A stretch of 64,000 nt of DNA from the NCBI GenBank assembly GCA_905181615.1, contig CAJIYH010000003.1, positions 1 through 64,000 of the forward strand, in the 5' to 3' direction. The position numbers and the translations under genes are program-made. How positions within the stretch are numbered: the stretch's first letter is position 1; each line of letters starts with the position of its first letter. The notes below the pieces were generated by a model. It searched no databases. It saw only the letters and a list, made by a program, of their open reading frames with translations, and was not told the DNA's origin. The stretch is from an uncultured Flavobacteriaceae bacterium (GTDB lineage: Bacteria > Bacteroidota > Bacteroidia > Flavobacteriales > Flavobacteriaceae). Shown here piece by piece: positions 33,486 to 42,586 of the stretch.

Positions 33486-34892
33486 ATGAAAATTGAACAA
33501 ATTTATACCGGCTGTCTTGCGCAAGGCGCATATTATATAGAAAGTAAAGGAGAAGTTGCTATAATTGATCCACTTAGAGAAATAAATTCTTATCTAAAGA
33601 AGGCAAAACAAGATGATGCAAAAATTAAATATATTTTTGAAACTCATTTTCACGCTGATTTTGTTAGTGGTCACGTCACTTTATCTAAAAAAACTGATGC
33701 CCCTATTATTTATGGACCCACTGCAAAAACCGCTTTCGATTCCTTAATCGCTTACGACGGACAAAAATTTAAATTGGGTGATATTACCATAATTGCACTT
33801 CATACTCCCGGGCATACTCAAGAAAGCACTACCTACTTGCTTAAAGATAGTAATGGAAAAGACCACGCAATATTTAGTGGTGACACCTTGTTTTTAGGGG
33901 ATGTTGGGCGTCCCGATTTGGCTCAGAAAGCAGCAGATGTGACTCAAGATCAATTAGCCTCTATGCTTTTTAAAAGCTTACGCACCAAGATCATGCCATT
34001 AGCTGATGAAGTTATTGTTTATCCCGCACATGGAGCTGGCTCTGCTTGTGGTAAAAATTTAAGTAAAGAAACTATTGGAACTATTGGGGAGCAAAAAAGA
34101 ATAAACTATGCTCTTCGCGAGGACATGACCGAAGCCGAATTTATAAAAGAAGTAACCGATGGCTTGCTTCCACCCCCTCAATACTTCCCACTTAACGTTC
34201 AATTAAATAAAGAGGGTTACGAAGACTTTGATGACGTCCTTAAAAGAGGAGCGCAAGAGTTTGATGTTGAAGAATTCGAGCAGCAAGCTAAGCATTCAGA
34301 AGCTATTATATTAGATGTTCGTAACCAAACTAATTTTGCTATAGGTCATATTCCAGGGTCAATTTTCATTGGAATTGATGGTGGTTTTGCTCCTTGGGTT
34401 GGTGCATTAATTGGTGATATTAAGCAACCAATTTTGTTGGTAACGCCATCAGGAAGAGAACAGGAAACAATAACACGACTCTCCAGAGTTGGTTTTGATA
34501 ATACGGTTGGTATCCTTAAAGGCGGATTTGTGTCTTGGAAAGAGTCTGGAAAAGAAATTGATAACGTACATTCTATAAGTGCTAAAGAATTTAAAAATAA
34601 CCTAACCGATAGCTCTCCTGTCTTTGATGTAAGAAAACCTGGCGAATATAGTTCGGAACATATTCCGCATGCAAAAAACACTTCTTTAGATTTCATTAAT
34701 GAACATTTAAATGATTTCCCTGAAAATGGAAATTTTTATATTCATTGTGCAGGTGGATACAGAAGTATGATTGCTGCTTCAATATTAAAAAGAAGAGGAA
34801 TTCATAATCTAATCGACATAAAAGGTGGTTTTGGTGCCATAAAACAATCAGGGATTGTTATTTCTGATTATGTTTGCCCAAGCACTTTATAA
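33486..34892 (+). CDS. Persulfide dioxygenase-like MBL hydrolase fused to two rhodanese domains
   Basis: A 468-aa protein. An N-terminal metallo-beta-lactamase domain has THFHADFVSGH, HTPGHTQEST, SGDTLFLGDVGRPDL and YPAHGAGSACG, as in ETHE1/Blh-type persulfide dioxygenases. It is followed by two rhodanese domains. The first (ILDVRNQTNFAIGHIPG) has TPSGREQ in the active-site loop and lacks the cysteine. The second has HCAGGYRSM with catalytic Cys421. Such fusions oxidise glutathione- or low-molecular-weight persulfide to sulfite and transfer sulfur, detoxifying sulfide. Context with the Crp regulator and SulP supports a sulfide/persulfide response. Confidence 0.9.
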   Translation: MKIEQIYTGCLAQGAYYIESKGEVAIIDPLREINSYLKKAKQDDAKIKYIFETHFHADFVSGHVTLSKKTDAPIIYGPTAKTAFDSLIAYDGQKFKLGDITIIALHTPGHTQESTTYLLKDSNGKDHAIFSGDTLFLGDVGRPDLAQKAADVTQDQLASMLFKSLRTKIMPLADEVIVYPAHGAGSACGKNLSKETIGTIGEQKRINYALREDMTEAEFIKEVTDGLLPPPQYFPLNVQLNKEGYEDFDDVLKRGAQEFDVEEFEQQAKHSEAIILDVRNQTNFAIGHIPGSIFIGIDGGFAPWVGALIGDIKQPILLVTPSGREQETITRLSRVGFDNTVGILKGGFVSWKESGKEIDNVHSISAKEFKNNLTDSSPVFDVRKPGEYSSEHIPHAKNTSLDFINEHLNDFPENGNFYIHCAGGYRSMIAASILKRRGIHNLIDIKGGFGAIKQSGIVISDYVCPSTL

Positions 34893-35005
34893 TCGACAAA
34901 TTGGGTTTTGATTGTTTCAAACACGCTTAAATGTCGCTAAGTATATTGAGAAAATTTATCTAGATTTGCAATTCAATACCAAGTCATTAGGGAATAAAAG
35001 ATTAC

Positions 35006-35875
35006 ATGAGAAAATATTTATGGAGTGCGTTTTTACTACTTAGTGCCGCGCAAATTTTTGCTCAATCTCCTAACGAAAGAAATTCCCTGTCAAAAAACAA
35101 CCTATACATATATTGGGGATGGAATTGGAGCTCCTATAGCGATTCGGATATTAATTTCAAAGGAAGCGCTTATGACATCAGGTTAAGTGACGTTAGGGCG
35201 CAAGACAGACCCACTCCGTTCGATGTAAAAACCTATTTCCATCCTTTACACATAACCAACCCACAATACAATGTTCGCGTTGGGTATTTTTTTAAAGATC
35301 GCTGGGATATATCTTTCGGTGTTGATCATATGAAGTATGTAGTCAACCAAAATCAAACAGTAGTTGCTAATGGTTTTATTAGTGAAACTGGAACAGCTTA
35401 TGATGGAACATACGATAATGCACATGTTGTTATTGAGCCTGGTTTTCTTCAATTAGAACATACTGATGGTTTAAATTATGTGAATTTTGAAGTTCGAAAA
35501 CACACTCAATTGTTGAAGTATAAAAAAATAGAGCTAAATGGTCAACTTGGTGCTGGACTTGGAGGATATATGCCTAAGACAGATGCGTCTCTTTTAAATT
35601 TTGAACGAAATGATGATTGGCATTGGGCGGGCTTTGGAGCTCATGTTGTTACCGGCTTAAACCTTACTTTTTTTCAAAAATTCTTTCTTCAGAGTGAACT
35701 CAAAGGAGGTTATATTAATTTACCAGATATTAAAACTACTGCTTCAAATAAGGATGGAGCTAAACAAAAATTCTTGTTTTCTCAAATCAATATCGTGTTC
35801 GGTGGGATTATTAAACTTCATAAGGGCAACAAAGTAAAAAAGTCAGAAGAACAAAGTGAAGTTGCTGAAGAATAA
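35006..35875 (+). CDS. Outer-membrane beta-barrel-like protein
   Basis: A 289-aa exported protein (signal AFLLLSAAQIFAQ) rich in alternating hydrophobic/aromatic strands: NLYIYWGWNWSSYSDSDI, NVRVGYFFKDRWDISFGVD, LGAGLGGYMP and HVVTGLNLTFFQKFFLQSEL. The pattern suggests an 8-12-stranded barrel, and the C-terminus ends in a charged tail (KSEEQSEVAEE). No specific family was recognised. It follows the sulfur module after 113 bases and could be transcribed with it, but no palindrome of that type precedes it. Confidence 0.6.
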   Translation: MRKYLWSAFLLLSAAQIFAQSPNERNSLSKNNLYIYWGWNWSSYSDSDINFKGSAYDIRLSDVRAQDRPTPFDVKTYFHPLHITNPQYNVRVGYFFKDRWDISFGVDHMKYVVNQNQTVVANGFISETGTAYDGTYDNAHVVIEPGFLQLEHTDGLNYVNFEVRKHTQLLKYKKIELNGQLGAGLGGYMPKTDASLLNFERNDDWHWAGFGAHVVTGLNLTFFQKFFLQSELKGGYINLPDIKTTASNKDGAKQKFLFSQINIVFGGIIKLHKGNKVKKSEEQSEVAEE

Positions 35876-35927
35876 ATTGTTACCTCTGACTTTATTTGAA
35901 TTCAACAGAATTAAAATAGAGCAAGCC

Positions 35928-36596
35928 TTATCCTTTTAGTCTTTGTATTAATGCTAGAGTATCTTTTACGTTATTAGTTAGTTCAGCATATGATTGATTT
36001 GCCAAAATATCTTTAGAAATTAATTGTGACCCCATACCTACACAGGTAACACCTGCATCGAACCAGCCTTTTAGATTTGCTTCATCTGTAGAAACTCCTC
36101 CTGTTGGCATTATAGAAGTCCATGGTTGCGGTCCTTTAATAGCTTTAACAAAGCCAGGTCCGTAGGTACTTCCAGGGAAAAGTTTCACAACTTCACATCC
36201 CATTTCCTCGGCAGTAGCAATTTCTGTTAATGATCCACACCCTGGTGACCAAAGTACTTTTCTGCGGTTACATACAATTGCAATGTCTTCCCTAAATACA
36301 GGAGTAACTATAAAGTTTGCTCCCGAAAGCATGTATTGAGATGCTGCTGCTGCATCGGTAATTGACCCTACTCCCATGATCATTCCAGGAAGTTCCGCAA
36401 TAGAATATTTTATTAATTGGTTGAATATTTCGAAAGCAAAATCACCTCGACTTGTAAACTCCATTAAGCGAGCTCCGCCATCGTAACAAGCTTTTAATAC
36501 TGATTTAGCTACGTTTATATCCTGATGGTAAAACAAAGGAACCATCCCTGATTCTTTCATTTGCTGTACTACTTCTAGTCTTGTATATTGTGCCAT
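35928..36596 (-). CDS. eda: KDPG/KHG aldolase
   Basis: A 222-aa class I aldolase with family regions MEFTSRGDFAFEIFNQL, VGSITDAAAASQYMLSGANFIVTPVF, the Schiff-base lysine context VKLFPGSTYGPGFVKAIKGP, and IMPTGGV. It splits 2-keto-3-deoxy-6-phosphogluconate into pyruvate and glyceraldehyde-3-phosphate, the last step of the alginate-monomer route. It is the terminal gene of the MFS-SDR-kdgK-eda unit and starts 9 bases after kdgK. Confidence 0.94.
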   Translation of the reverse strand: MAQYTRLEVVQQMKESGMVPLFYHQDINVAKSVLKACYDGGARLMEFTSRGDFAFEIFNQLIKYSIAELPGMIMGVGSITDAAAASQYMLSGANFIVTPVFREDIAIVCNRRKVLWSPGCGSLTEIATAEEMGCEVVKLFPGSTYGPGFVKAIKGPQPWTSIMPTGGVSTDEANLKGWFDAGVTCVGMGSQLISKDILANQSYAELTNNVKDTLALIQRLKG

Positions 36597-36605
36597 AGTA
36601 ATCTA

Positions 36606-37646
36606 TTATCGAGCAACACGCCCTGAAGCGTCTCCTCCCATTAGTTTTTCGATTTCTGGAATAGTAACTAAGTTTGCGTCCCCTTTAATGGTGTGTTTTA
36701 AACAGGATGCTGCTACTGCATAATCCAGTGCTTTTTGATCGTCTTCTGGATAATGAATTAACCCATAGATTAAAGCTCCCATAAAAGAATCTCCTCCTCC
36801 TACACGATCTACAATATGTGTTATTTGATATTGTGCGCTTTCGTACATCTTTTTGCCGTCGTATAAAACTCCTGCCCATGTATTGTGAGAAGCAGAAATT
36901 GAGCCTCGCAGCGTTGTAATTACTTTTGTAGCCCGCGGAAATTTTGCTTGCATTTGTTGACATACGGATAAGAAAGATTCTGCTTTTACATCTTTTCCTT
37001 GTGTTGTAATGTCTAAACCTTCTGGCTTAATACCAAAATGCATTTCTGCATCTTCCTCGTTTCCTAATATAATATCGCAGTACGAAGTTAATTCGGTCAT
37101 GATGCTTTCGCGATCCCCATCGTAATTCCACAACTTAGCTCGGTAATTTAGATCGGTAGAAATAGTAATTCCCATGGAACTTGCAACTCGAACTGCTTCT
37201 AGACATGCGTCTGCTGCACTCTGAGAAATTGCCGGAGTTATTCCAGTCCAATGAAACCATTGTGCATCTTTAAAAACCTCGCTCCAATCGACCATTCCCG
37301 GTTCTATTTCTGACATTGCTGAATGTGCACGGTCATAAACTACTTTACTCCCTCGGCTTACAGCTCCCGTTTCTAAAAAATAGATGCCCAATCGATCTCC
37401 GCCTTCTACAATGTGTTTTGTACCAACATTGCGTTTTCTCATTTCCATGAGTGCACATTGACCAATATCGGTTTTTGGCAAACGGGTAATAAATTCTACT
37501 GGTACGTTATAATTAGCTAGTGAAACTGCTACATTAGATTCTCCTCCTCCGTAAACTACGTCAAAGCTATTGGCTTGTGAGAAGCGTAAAAAATTCTGAG
37601 GGGCTAATCGCAACATGATTTCCCCAAAAGTGACCACTTTTTTCAT
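36606..37646 (-). CDS. kdgK: 2-keto-3-deoxygluconate kinase
   Basis: A 346-aa PfkB-family kinase with GGGESNVAVSLANY near residues 33-46 and the C-terminal VDRVGGGDSFMGALIYG motif containing the catalytic Asp. It phosphorylates 2-keto-3-deoxygluconate, made by the upstream SDR, to KDPG for Eda. The PfkB fold is certain; the KDG substrate is inferred from the alginate operon. The frame and length are normal. Confidence 0.93.
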   Translation of the reverse strand: MKKVVTFGEIMLRLAPQNFLRFSQANSFDVVYGGGESNVAVSLANYNVPVEFITRLPKTDIGQCALMEMRKRNVGTKHIVEGGDRLGIYFLETGAVSRGSKVVYDRAHSAMSEIEPGMVDWSEVFKDAQWFHWTGITPAISQSAADACLEAVRVASSMGITISTDLNYRAKLWNYDGDRESIMTELTSYCDIILGNEEDAEMHFGIKPEGLDITTQGKDVKAESFLSVCQQMQAKFPRATKVITTLRGSISASHNTWAGVLYDGKKMYESAQYQITHIVDRVGGGDSFMGALIYGLIHYPEDDQKALDYAVAASCLKHTIKGDANLVTIPEIEKLMGGDASGRVAR

Positions 37647-37673
37647 TATTTAAATAAGATGTTTGATTTTTTA

Positions 37674-38438
37674 TTAAATACCTAATGCTTGCCCTCCACC
37701 AATCTGAATGGTTTCTGCGGTAATAAATGCAGCATCATTACCTGCTAAAAAGGATACAACTGAAGCAACCTCTTCTGGCTGTCCAAGTCTTCCTAACATG
37801 ATGTTGTTCTTCCACGAAGCAAAGACCTCTGGTTTAGTAGATTTAATTTGAGCATGGAAAGGAGTGTCAATGGTTCCCGGAGAAACTGCATTTACACGGA
37901 TTCCATATTCTGCTAAATCTTTTGCTAATGCTCGTGTTATTGCATGTACTCCTGCTTTAGATGTTCCGTAGATTCCAGCTCCTGGTCCACCTGCATTCCA
38001 TCCTGCGTTAGATGTATAATTAATAATAGAAGCATAATCACTTTTCTTTAAGAATGGTATTGCCGCTCTGGAACAAAAGAATGTAGAATCTAGATTTAAT
38101 GCCATTACAAATCTGTAAAAATCAGTGGTCATTTCTTCAAAACGAGATCTTCCACCTAATCCTCCAGCATTATTGACTAATACATCGATTTTACCGTATT
38201 TTTCTCCAATCTTTTGGATGTTTGCGGTTACTTGTTCTTCATTAGTAACATCAAAACCATAGTATTCGGATGTAATTCCTGCTGCTGCAAGTTCTTTAAC
38301 TCTTTCAGCTCCAGCATCATCTTCGATTCCATTTAAAATGACCGTATATCCGTCTTTACCTAATCGTTTTGCTACTTCAAAACCAATTCCACCAGTGGCT
38401 CCAGTAATTATAGCTATTTTTCCTTTTGAATTACTCAT
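37674..38438 (-). CDS. SDR-family DEH/uronate reductase
   Basis: A 254-aa classical short-chain dehydrogenase: ITGATGGIGFEVAKRLG at residues 10-26, LVNNAGGLGG, the YGTSKAG catalytic Tyr/Lys box and VNAVSPGTIDTPFH. In flavobacterial alginate operons this gene reduces 4-deoxy-L-erythro-5-hexoseulose uronate (DEH), the spontaneous or KdgF-derived form of the unsaturated monomer, to 2-keto-3-deoxygluconate. Sequence alone gives only the SDR family; the substrate follows from kdgK, eda and the lyases nearby. It lies 27 bases before kdgK. Confidence 0.9.
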   Translation of the reverse strand: MSNSKGKIAIITGATGGIGFEVAKRLGKDGYTVILNGIEDDAGAERVKELAAAGITSEYYGFDVTNEEQVTANIQKIGEKYGKIDVLVNNAGGLGGRSRFEEMTTDFYRFVMALNLDSTFFCSRAAIPFLKKSDYASIINYTSNAGWNAGGPGAGIYGTSKAGVHAITRALAKDLAEYGIRVNAVSPGTIDTPFHAQIKSTKPEVFASWKNNIMLGRLGQPEEVASVVSFLAGNDAAFITAETIQIGGGQALGI

Positions 38439-38475
38439 CTTTTATATTTAATCTTTATAGGTTAGTTTATATATT

Positions 38476-39768
38476 TTATTTTTTTGCTTTTAGAGGCTCT
38501 ATTTTTGGGCATAGTCCCCAGATGCTTAATAAAGCAATGATTGAAAATGCTGCTCCTATAACAAAGACAGGATAATAATTACCTCCAGTAGTTAACCAAG
38601 GAACAAGTGCAGTTAATCCTACCGCTCCTAATTTTGCAGCCATTCCTGAGAAACCAGATAAAGTGCCCACTGTTTTTTTACCAAATAAATCACTAGGTAA
38701 CGTTTGTACACTTCCAATAGCTGTTTGAAAACCAAACAGAATTACTCCCATAATAAGCACTGCATTCACAGGAGCTCCAGGATTTGACATTGCTAATAAT
38801 GCGGGTAACATGATTAGACATCCTAGAGTAATGACTAGTTTACGTGTTTTGTCAACTGTCCATCCAGATTTAATTCTATTTTGAGCTAAAAGTCCTCCAA
38901 ACCATGCTCCTAACATTGCACCGACATAAGGAACCCAGCCATAAAGACCTATACCTTTAACATCCATACCATACACTTCGTTTAAGTAAATAGGGATCCA
39001 TACTACAAACAACCACCAAATTGGATCTATAACAGCTGAGGCTATAATTACACCCCAACTTTCTTTATGCTTTAATAATTGTTTTGTTGTTGGATTGTAT
39101 TCTTCATCTGACACATGTTCCTCTGTAACTTTTTGACCGCTTAAAATGTATTGTCGTTCTTCTTCTGTTAACCAAGGGTGTGATTTAGGTGGTGCTTTTA
39201 CAATTAGCATCCAAGGGAGTAACCATAAAACCCCAATTAATCCCACAATGACAAATATCATTTGCCAACTGAAATGAATTGTAAGGTAGGCTATTAAAGG
39301 AATAGAAATAATCCCTCCGAATGCTGCGCCAGAATTAAATATTCCTTGAGCCAAAGCTCTTTGTCTGGCTGGAAACCATTCTGCATTTGCTTTAGCTGCA
39401 CCTGGCCAATTACCTGCTTCTGCAACCCCTAAAAGAGAGCGAAAAATTCCAAAGCTCAATACACCTCGAGCTAGTGCATGTAATGCAGTAGCGATGGACC
39501 AAAACCCAATGGATAAAGCAAACCCCAAACGGGTTCCGATCCAGTCGAAAATTTTTCCAAATATAAGTTGACCAAAGGCATAGGAAAATATGAAAATAGT
39601 AGAAATCCAACCAAAAATTTCTTTTCGTTGATCATTTGTCTTGTCGGGATAGAGTTCTTGTGCAATGTCTGGCCAAAGAACACCTAATGACTGCCTGTCT
39701 ATATAGTTTATAACTGTCGCTAATGCAATCAAGCCAATAACCCACCATCTCAATCCGTTAATTTTCAT
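38476..39768 (-). CDS. MFS transporter, hexuronate (ExuT-like) family
   Basis: A 430-aa, 12-helix major facilitator of the anion:cation symporter type. It opens LRWWVIGLIALATVINYIDRQSLGVLWP, as in hexuronate/glucarate transporters. The A-like motif region and the central loop (KAPPKSHPWLTEEERQYIL) are also typical. It probably imports the unsaturated uronate monomer or DEH from the periplasm. It heads the SDR-kdgK-eda unit and is preceded by the hairpin leader at 39821-39854. Substrate inferred from context. Confidence 0.9.
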   Translation of the reverse strand: MKINGLRWWVIGLIALATVINYIDRQSLGVLWPDIAQELYPDKTNDQRKEIFGWISTIFIFSYAFGQLIFGKIFDWIGTRLGFALSIGFWSIATALHALARGVLSFGIFRSLLGVAEAGNWPGAAKANAEWFPARQRALAQGIFNSGAAFGGIISIPLIAYLTIHFSWQMIFVIVGLIGVLWLLPWMLIVKAPPKSHPWLTEEERQYILSGQKVTEEHVSDEEYNPTTKQLLKHKESWGVIIASAVIDPIWWLFVVWIPIYLNEVYGMDVKGIGLYGWVPYVGAMLGAWFGGLLAQNRIKSGWTVDKTRKLVITLGCLIMLPALLAMSNPGAPVNAVLIMGVILFGFQTAIGSVQTLPSDLFGKKTVGTLSGFSGMAAKLGAVGLTALVPWLTTGGNYYPVFVIGAAFSIIALLSIWGLCPKIEPLKAKK

Positions 39769-39820
39769 ACATGTCTTTAGAATAAAGCTGTATAGATTTA
39801 AAATCTATATAACTTTGGTT

Positions 39821-39854
39821 CCCTCTTATTACTTCTATGGGTGGTACAACACCC
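39821..39854 (-). promoter_or_regulatory. Leader hairpin with TTGTAC loop upstream of the MFS operon
   Basis: On the minus strand, GGGTG-TTGTAC-CACCC (39839-39854) forms a hairpin, followed by ATAAGAGGGAA (39819-39829). The same hexaloop closed by G-C and the same 11-base ATAAGAGGGAA block occur together before the SusC operon (47219-47271). Role unknown: leader control or processing site. There is no good T-run on the minus strand, so it is not a plain terminator for the GntR gene. Confidence 0.5.
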
Positions 39855-39870
39855 GTACTGTTTTACTCTT

Positions 39871-40563
39871 TTACTTTATATTATAGCAATACTGATAAAG
39901 TGCCTTGAAGTGTTTTTTCATAGCATCTTTAGCTGCATCTGGATCATTATCTCGAATGGCATCAATAATGGCATTGTGTTCTTGAATTCCAATAAATGCA
40001 GTGTCTTTGTCACACACATGATGTTTTTCGAAATTATTGATAATTTCGGGTGTGATTTTAAGCATAAAAGTATTCAAGGTAGGATTTCCACTTGCGCGAG
40101 CTATAGCCAAATGGAAGAGTAAATCTTCTTGAACAGCATCTTCTCCAGCTTTAACTTTATCTGAATATGCTGTTAAAGCATTTTCCATACGAATCAAATC
40201 GTCGGTTGTTCTTCTAATTGCTGCTAATTTTACACCTTTAAGTTCTAAAAAAATTCTGGCTTCAACCAATTCTTTAAAAGAGGGTACTAGTAAACTCAAG
40301 ATATCGTCAATCATTCCGTTGAGAGCTGTAATGCCAATATCTGCAACGAACGTTCCACTTTGAGGAATAGACTTCACTAATCCATAATACTCTAGAGTTT
40401 GGAGTGCATCGCGAAGATTACCTCGAGACACATTGAATTTTTCGGATAACATACGTTCAGAGGGAAGCTTATCACCAGGTTCTAAGTTTTTAAAATTAAT
40501 TAAATCCTTTAGATCTGATATAATCTTTTTCTTTGTGCTCTGAATTTCTGTATCAACAATCAT
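39871..40563 (-). CDS. FadR-subfamily GntR transcriptional regulator
   Basis: A 230-aa protein. The N-terminal winged helix contains LEPGDKLPSERMLSEKFNVSRGNLRDALQTLEYYGLV. The C-terminal FCD-type helical ligand domain includes EARIFLELKGVKLAA and HLAIARASGNPTL. FadR-type regulators of uronate metabolism (ExuR/UxuR) bind TTGGTATACCAA-like palindromes. Similar TTGG-N4-CCAA sites precede the PL6 gene and the SusC operon here, making this the likely alginate-locus regulator, probably a repressor released by a uronate intermediate (inference). Confidence 0.92.
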   Translation of the reverse strand: MIVDTEIQSTKKKIISDLKDLINFKNLEPGDKLPSERMLSEKFNVSRGNLRDALQTLEYYGLVKSIPQSGTFVADIGITALNGMIDDILSLLVPSFKELVEARIFLELKGVKLAAIRRTTDDLIRMENALTAYSDKVKAGEDAVQEDLLFHLAIARASGNPTLNTFMLKITPEIINNFEKHHVCDKDTAFIGIQEHNAIIDAIRDNDPDAAKDAMKKHFKALYQYCYNIK

Positions 40564-40619
40564 ATTGACTCAATATTTAGACTTAGGTTATAAAATATAT
40601 TCAAAGTTAATCATTTAAT

Positions 40620-41573
40620 CTATTCATGAGAGACTGAAAGTTCATAGTACTTTACTCGAGCAAAAGACCCTTCATCTCTACTTTGAAAATAATTACCTGC
40701 TTTAAAATAATTCTCAAAAATTCCCCACTTTTGAATATGAACACTATCATAAATAATGGAATATAAGTCATTAAAAACAATTTCCATTGATCCATCAGCT
40801 ACAATAACTTCAAGAGTAAATTTTTCATTACCTACATCTACAGGAATGGTGTATCCTTCGTCATCTCCCCATGCACTTTCATGAAGTAATTCTTCATAGG
40901 TGGCATTTAGGTTTTTGACAATTTTTGTTTTGATTCGAACACGTCCATTATGCCAATAAATTTTTAGCATTGGGGGTGCATTATTATCATCCTCTCCGAT
41001 TAAATCTCGTTGCTCATTAGTTAACCTTCCATGAATTTGCATGATAATAACCCGGTGTGGTTTTCCATTTTCATCTAAAGATACTTCAGGAACCGAAAGT
41101 ACACCTCGCATCCTTCCTCCTTGAGAAAAAGTCCAGTTGGTATTATCACTTCCCGCAACCATTTGTTCGCGCAACTCCGTTCTTGAATAAGTAGAGTTGG
41201 CAGTAGTGTTTGCTGGGTAAGCATAAAAAACCAAAGAGCCGTCTATAGAATCGTTATAAAAAAACGGTTTTAGGGTTTCGTTATTAGCGTAATCTAATAT
41301 TTCGGGAGGTCGAACTGATGTTGGGTTTCCAATAGGAAGCGTTACTTTCCAGTTATTTAAATCAATATTAGGTAAAACTGTTGAAGTAGAACTGGTGCTT
41401 TCGGCTAACATTTCAGCCGAAGCACTGTTCTGACTATTTTCTAAATCTCTTTCAGCGATATATAGATCAAGTTCACTTAGACCATTATCCGTTTTTTTAC
41501 AGCCTGAATAGGCAAATAAAAAACTTAGGGATAACCAGAACAAAAAAATGTTATGCAGAGAATTTATCTTCAT
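40620..41573 (-). CDS. PL7-family alginate lyase lipoprotein
   Basis: A 317-aa lipoprotein (LFAYSGC, Cys about residue 25) with the PL7 jelly-roll motifs: SRTELREQ near residue 130, QIHG and YFKAGNYFQ near the C-terminus. These are the three conserved strands of the catalytic cleft. The QIH variant is usually linked to activity on guluronate-containing blocks, QVH to poly-mannuronate. Surface anchoring fits an initial endolytic cut of alginate next to SusC/D. It is the last gene of the SusC-SusD-PKD-PL7 unit, 14 bases after the PKD lipoprotein gene. Confidence 0.93.
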   Translation of the reverse strand: MKINSLHNIFLFWLSLSFLFAYSGCKKTDNGLSELDLYIAERDLENSQNSASAEMLAESTSSTSTVLPNIDLNNWKVTLPIGNPTSVRPPEILDYANNETLKPFFYNDSIDGSLVFYAYPANTTANSTYSRTELREQMVAGSDNTNWTFSQGGRMRGVLSVPEVSLDENGKPHRVIIMQIHGRLTNEQRDLIGEDDNNAPPMLKIYWHNGRVRIKTKIVKNLNATYEELLHESAWGDDEGYTIPVDVGNEKFTLEVIVADGSMEIVFNDLYSIIYDSVHIQKWGIFENYFKAGNYFQSRDEGSFARVKYYELSVSHE

Positions 41574-41587
41574 TTACTTATTTCAAA

Positions 41588-42523
41588 TTAATCTACTGGA
41601 TAAAGCTTAACGTTATCTATATAGGAATCAACAGATGTAATACCATACATCCAAATAGCTACTAATCCGCTTTCTGGTGCAGTAAAGGTTTGTTTTACAA
41701 GCGTAAAGTTTCCTTTTCCAAGAATAGCCGTACTTACAATCTGAGTTAATGGTGATGCTTGAGAACTAGCTAAAGCATCTGCACCATCGCTGAAATGTCC
41801 AGACAACATTTCAACAACTAGTCTGTCTCCAGTTGAATCAAGACCAGAACCACCTGTTTTAATTGCGTAACTAAACTCAATATAATATTCACGCCCTGGC
41901 GAAACTGTATGTGCTTGATATGCAAAACGAGTAGAACCGCTTAAGTTTGGTCCAGCAGAAGTTGAGCTAGTCCATTTAGCTCCGGGCGTTTTACTCCCGT
42001 TATCAGATCCATCATAGTTTAGGTTTTCGCCATCAGAACTTGAATTATATGGACTTGTAGTTCCTCCAGTAAACGTTGAAACTTTCCAGTTATCTTGACC
42101 ATTAGAAAAATCTCCATTAATTACATCGGGATTAATAGCAGGAGGAATTGGTGGCTCTACTATAACTAATTGAGCGGTATATGTATCGCTGACAAGAAGC
42201 TTATCTGTAGCCTCTAGAGAGACTGAATATGTTCCAACAGATGGGAATGAAAAAGTTGGCTCAACAGCAGTAGAAGATCCTCCTCCAGGAAAAGTCCAAA
42301 CATAATCTGTAGCACTTTTGGAAGTGTTAGAAAAATTGTATGTTAAAAAATCTTCTGTTCCTACAGCACTAAAACTTGCACTAGGCGGAGTAAGATCTGC
42401 TATAGAAGCTTCTTCCGGTAATTCTAATTTTTCGCAGGAAACAACTCCCAGCAAAAGAAAATTAACTAAAAGAACGAATGGTAGATTCATTCTCTTTAGT
42501 GTATTGTTATTAAATGTTTTCAT
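41588..42523 (-). CDS. PKD-domain surface lipoprotein of the alginate locus
   Basis: A 311-aa lipoprotein (LLLGVVSC) with a PKD domain of about 75 residues (PSASFSAVGTEDFLTYNFSN...VWTFPGGGSST...FPSVGTYSVSLEATD). A C-terminal beta-sandwich resembles a carbohydrate-binding module: VINGDFSNGQDNWKVSTF and LVAIWMYGITSVDSYIDNVKLYPVD. It probably acts as an extra surface glycan-binding protein beside SusD. No catalytic motif is seen. It sits between susD and the PL7 lyase. Confidence 0.83.
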   Translation of the reverse strand: MKTFNNNTLKRMNLPFVLLVNFLLLGVVSCEKLELPEEASIADLTPPSASFSAVGTEDFLTYNFSNTSKSATDYVWTFPGGGSSTAVEPTFSFPSVGTYSVSLEATDKLLVSDTYTAQLVIVEPPIPPAINPDVINGDFSNGQDNWKVSTFTGGTTSPYNSSSDGENLNYDGSDNGSKTPGAKWTSSTSAGPNLSGSTRFAYQAHTVSPGREYYIEFSYAIKTGGSGLDSTGDRLVVEMLSGHFSDGADALASSQASPLTQIVSTAILGKGNFTLVKQTFTAPESGLVAIWMYGITSVDSYIDNVKLYPVD

Positions 42524-42586
42524 AAGGTTGTTTTTTAAAATATGGGCTCGTAAAAATCAAGCCCATATTATGATTAACTATATAGA

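Noticed and set aside
39841-40122. Plus-strand ORF opposite the GntR gene
   Set aside because: It is a frame shadow of the clearly coding minus-strand regulator, with no recognisable protein features.
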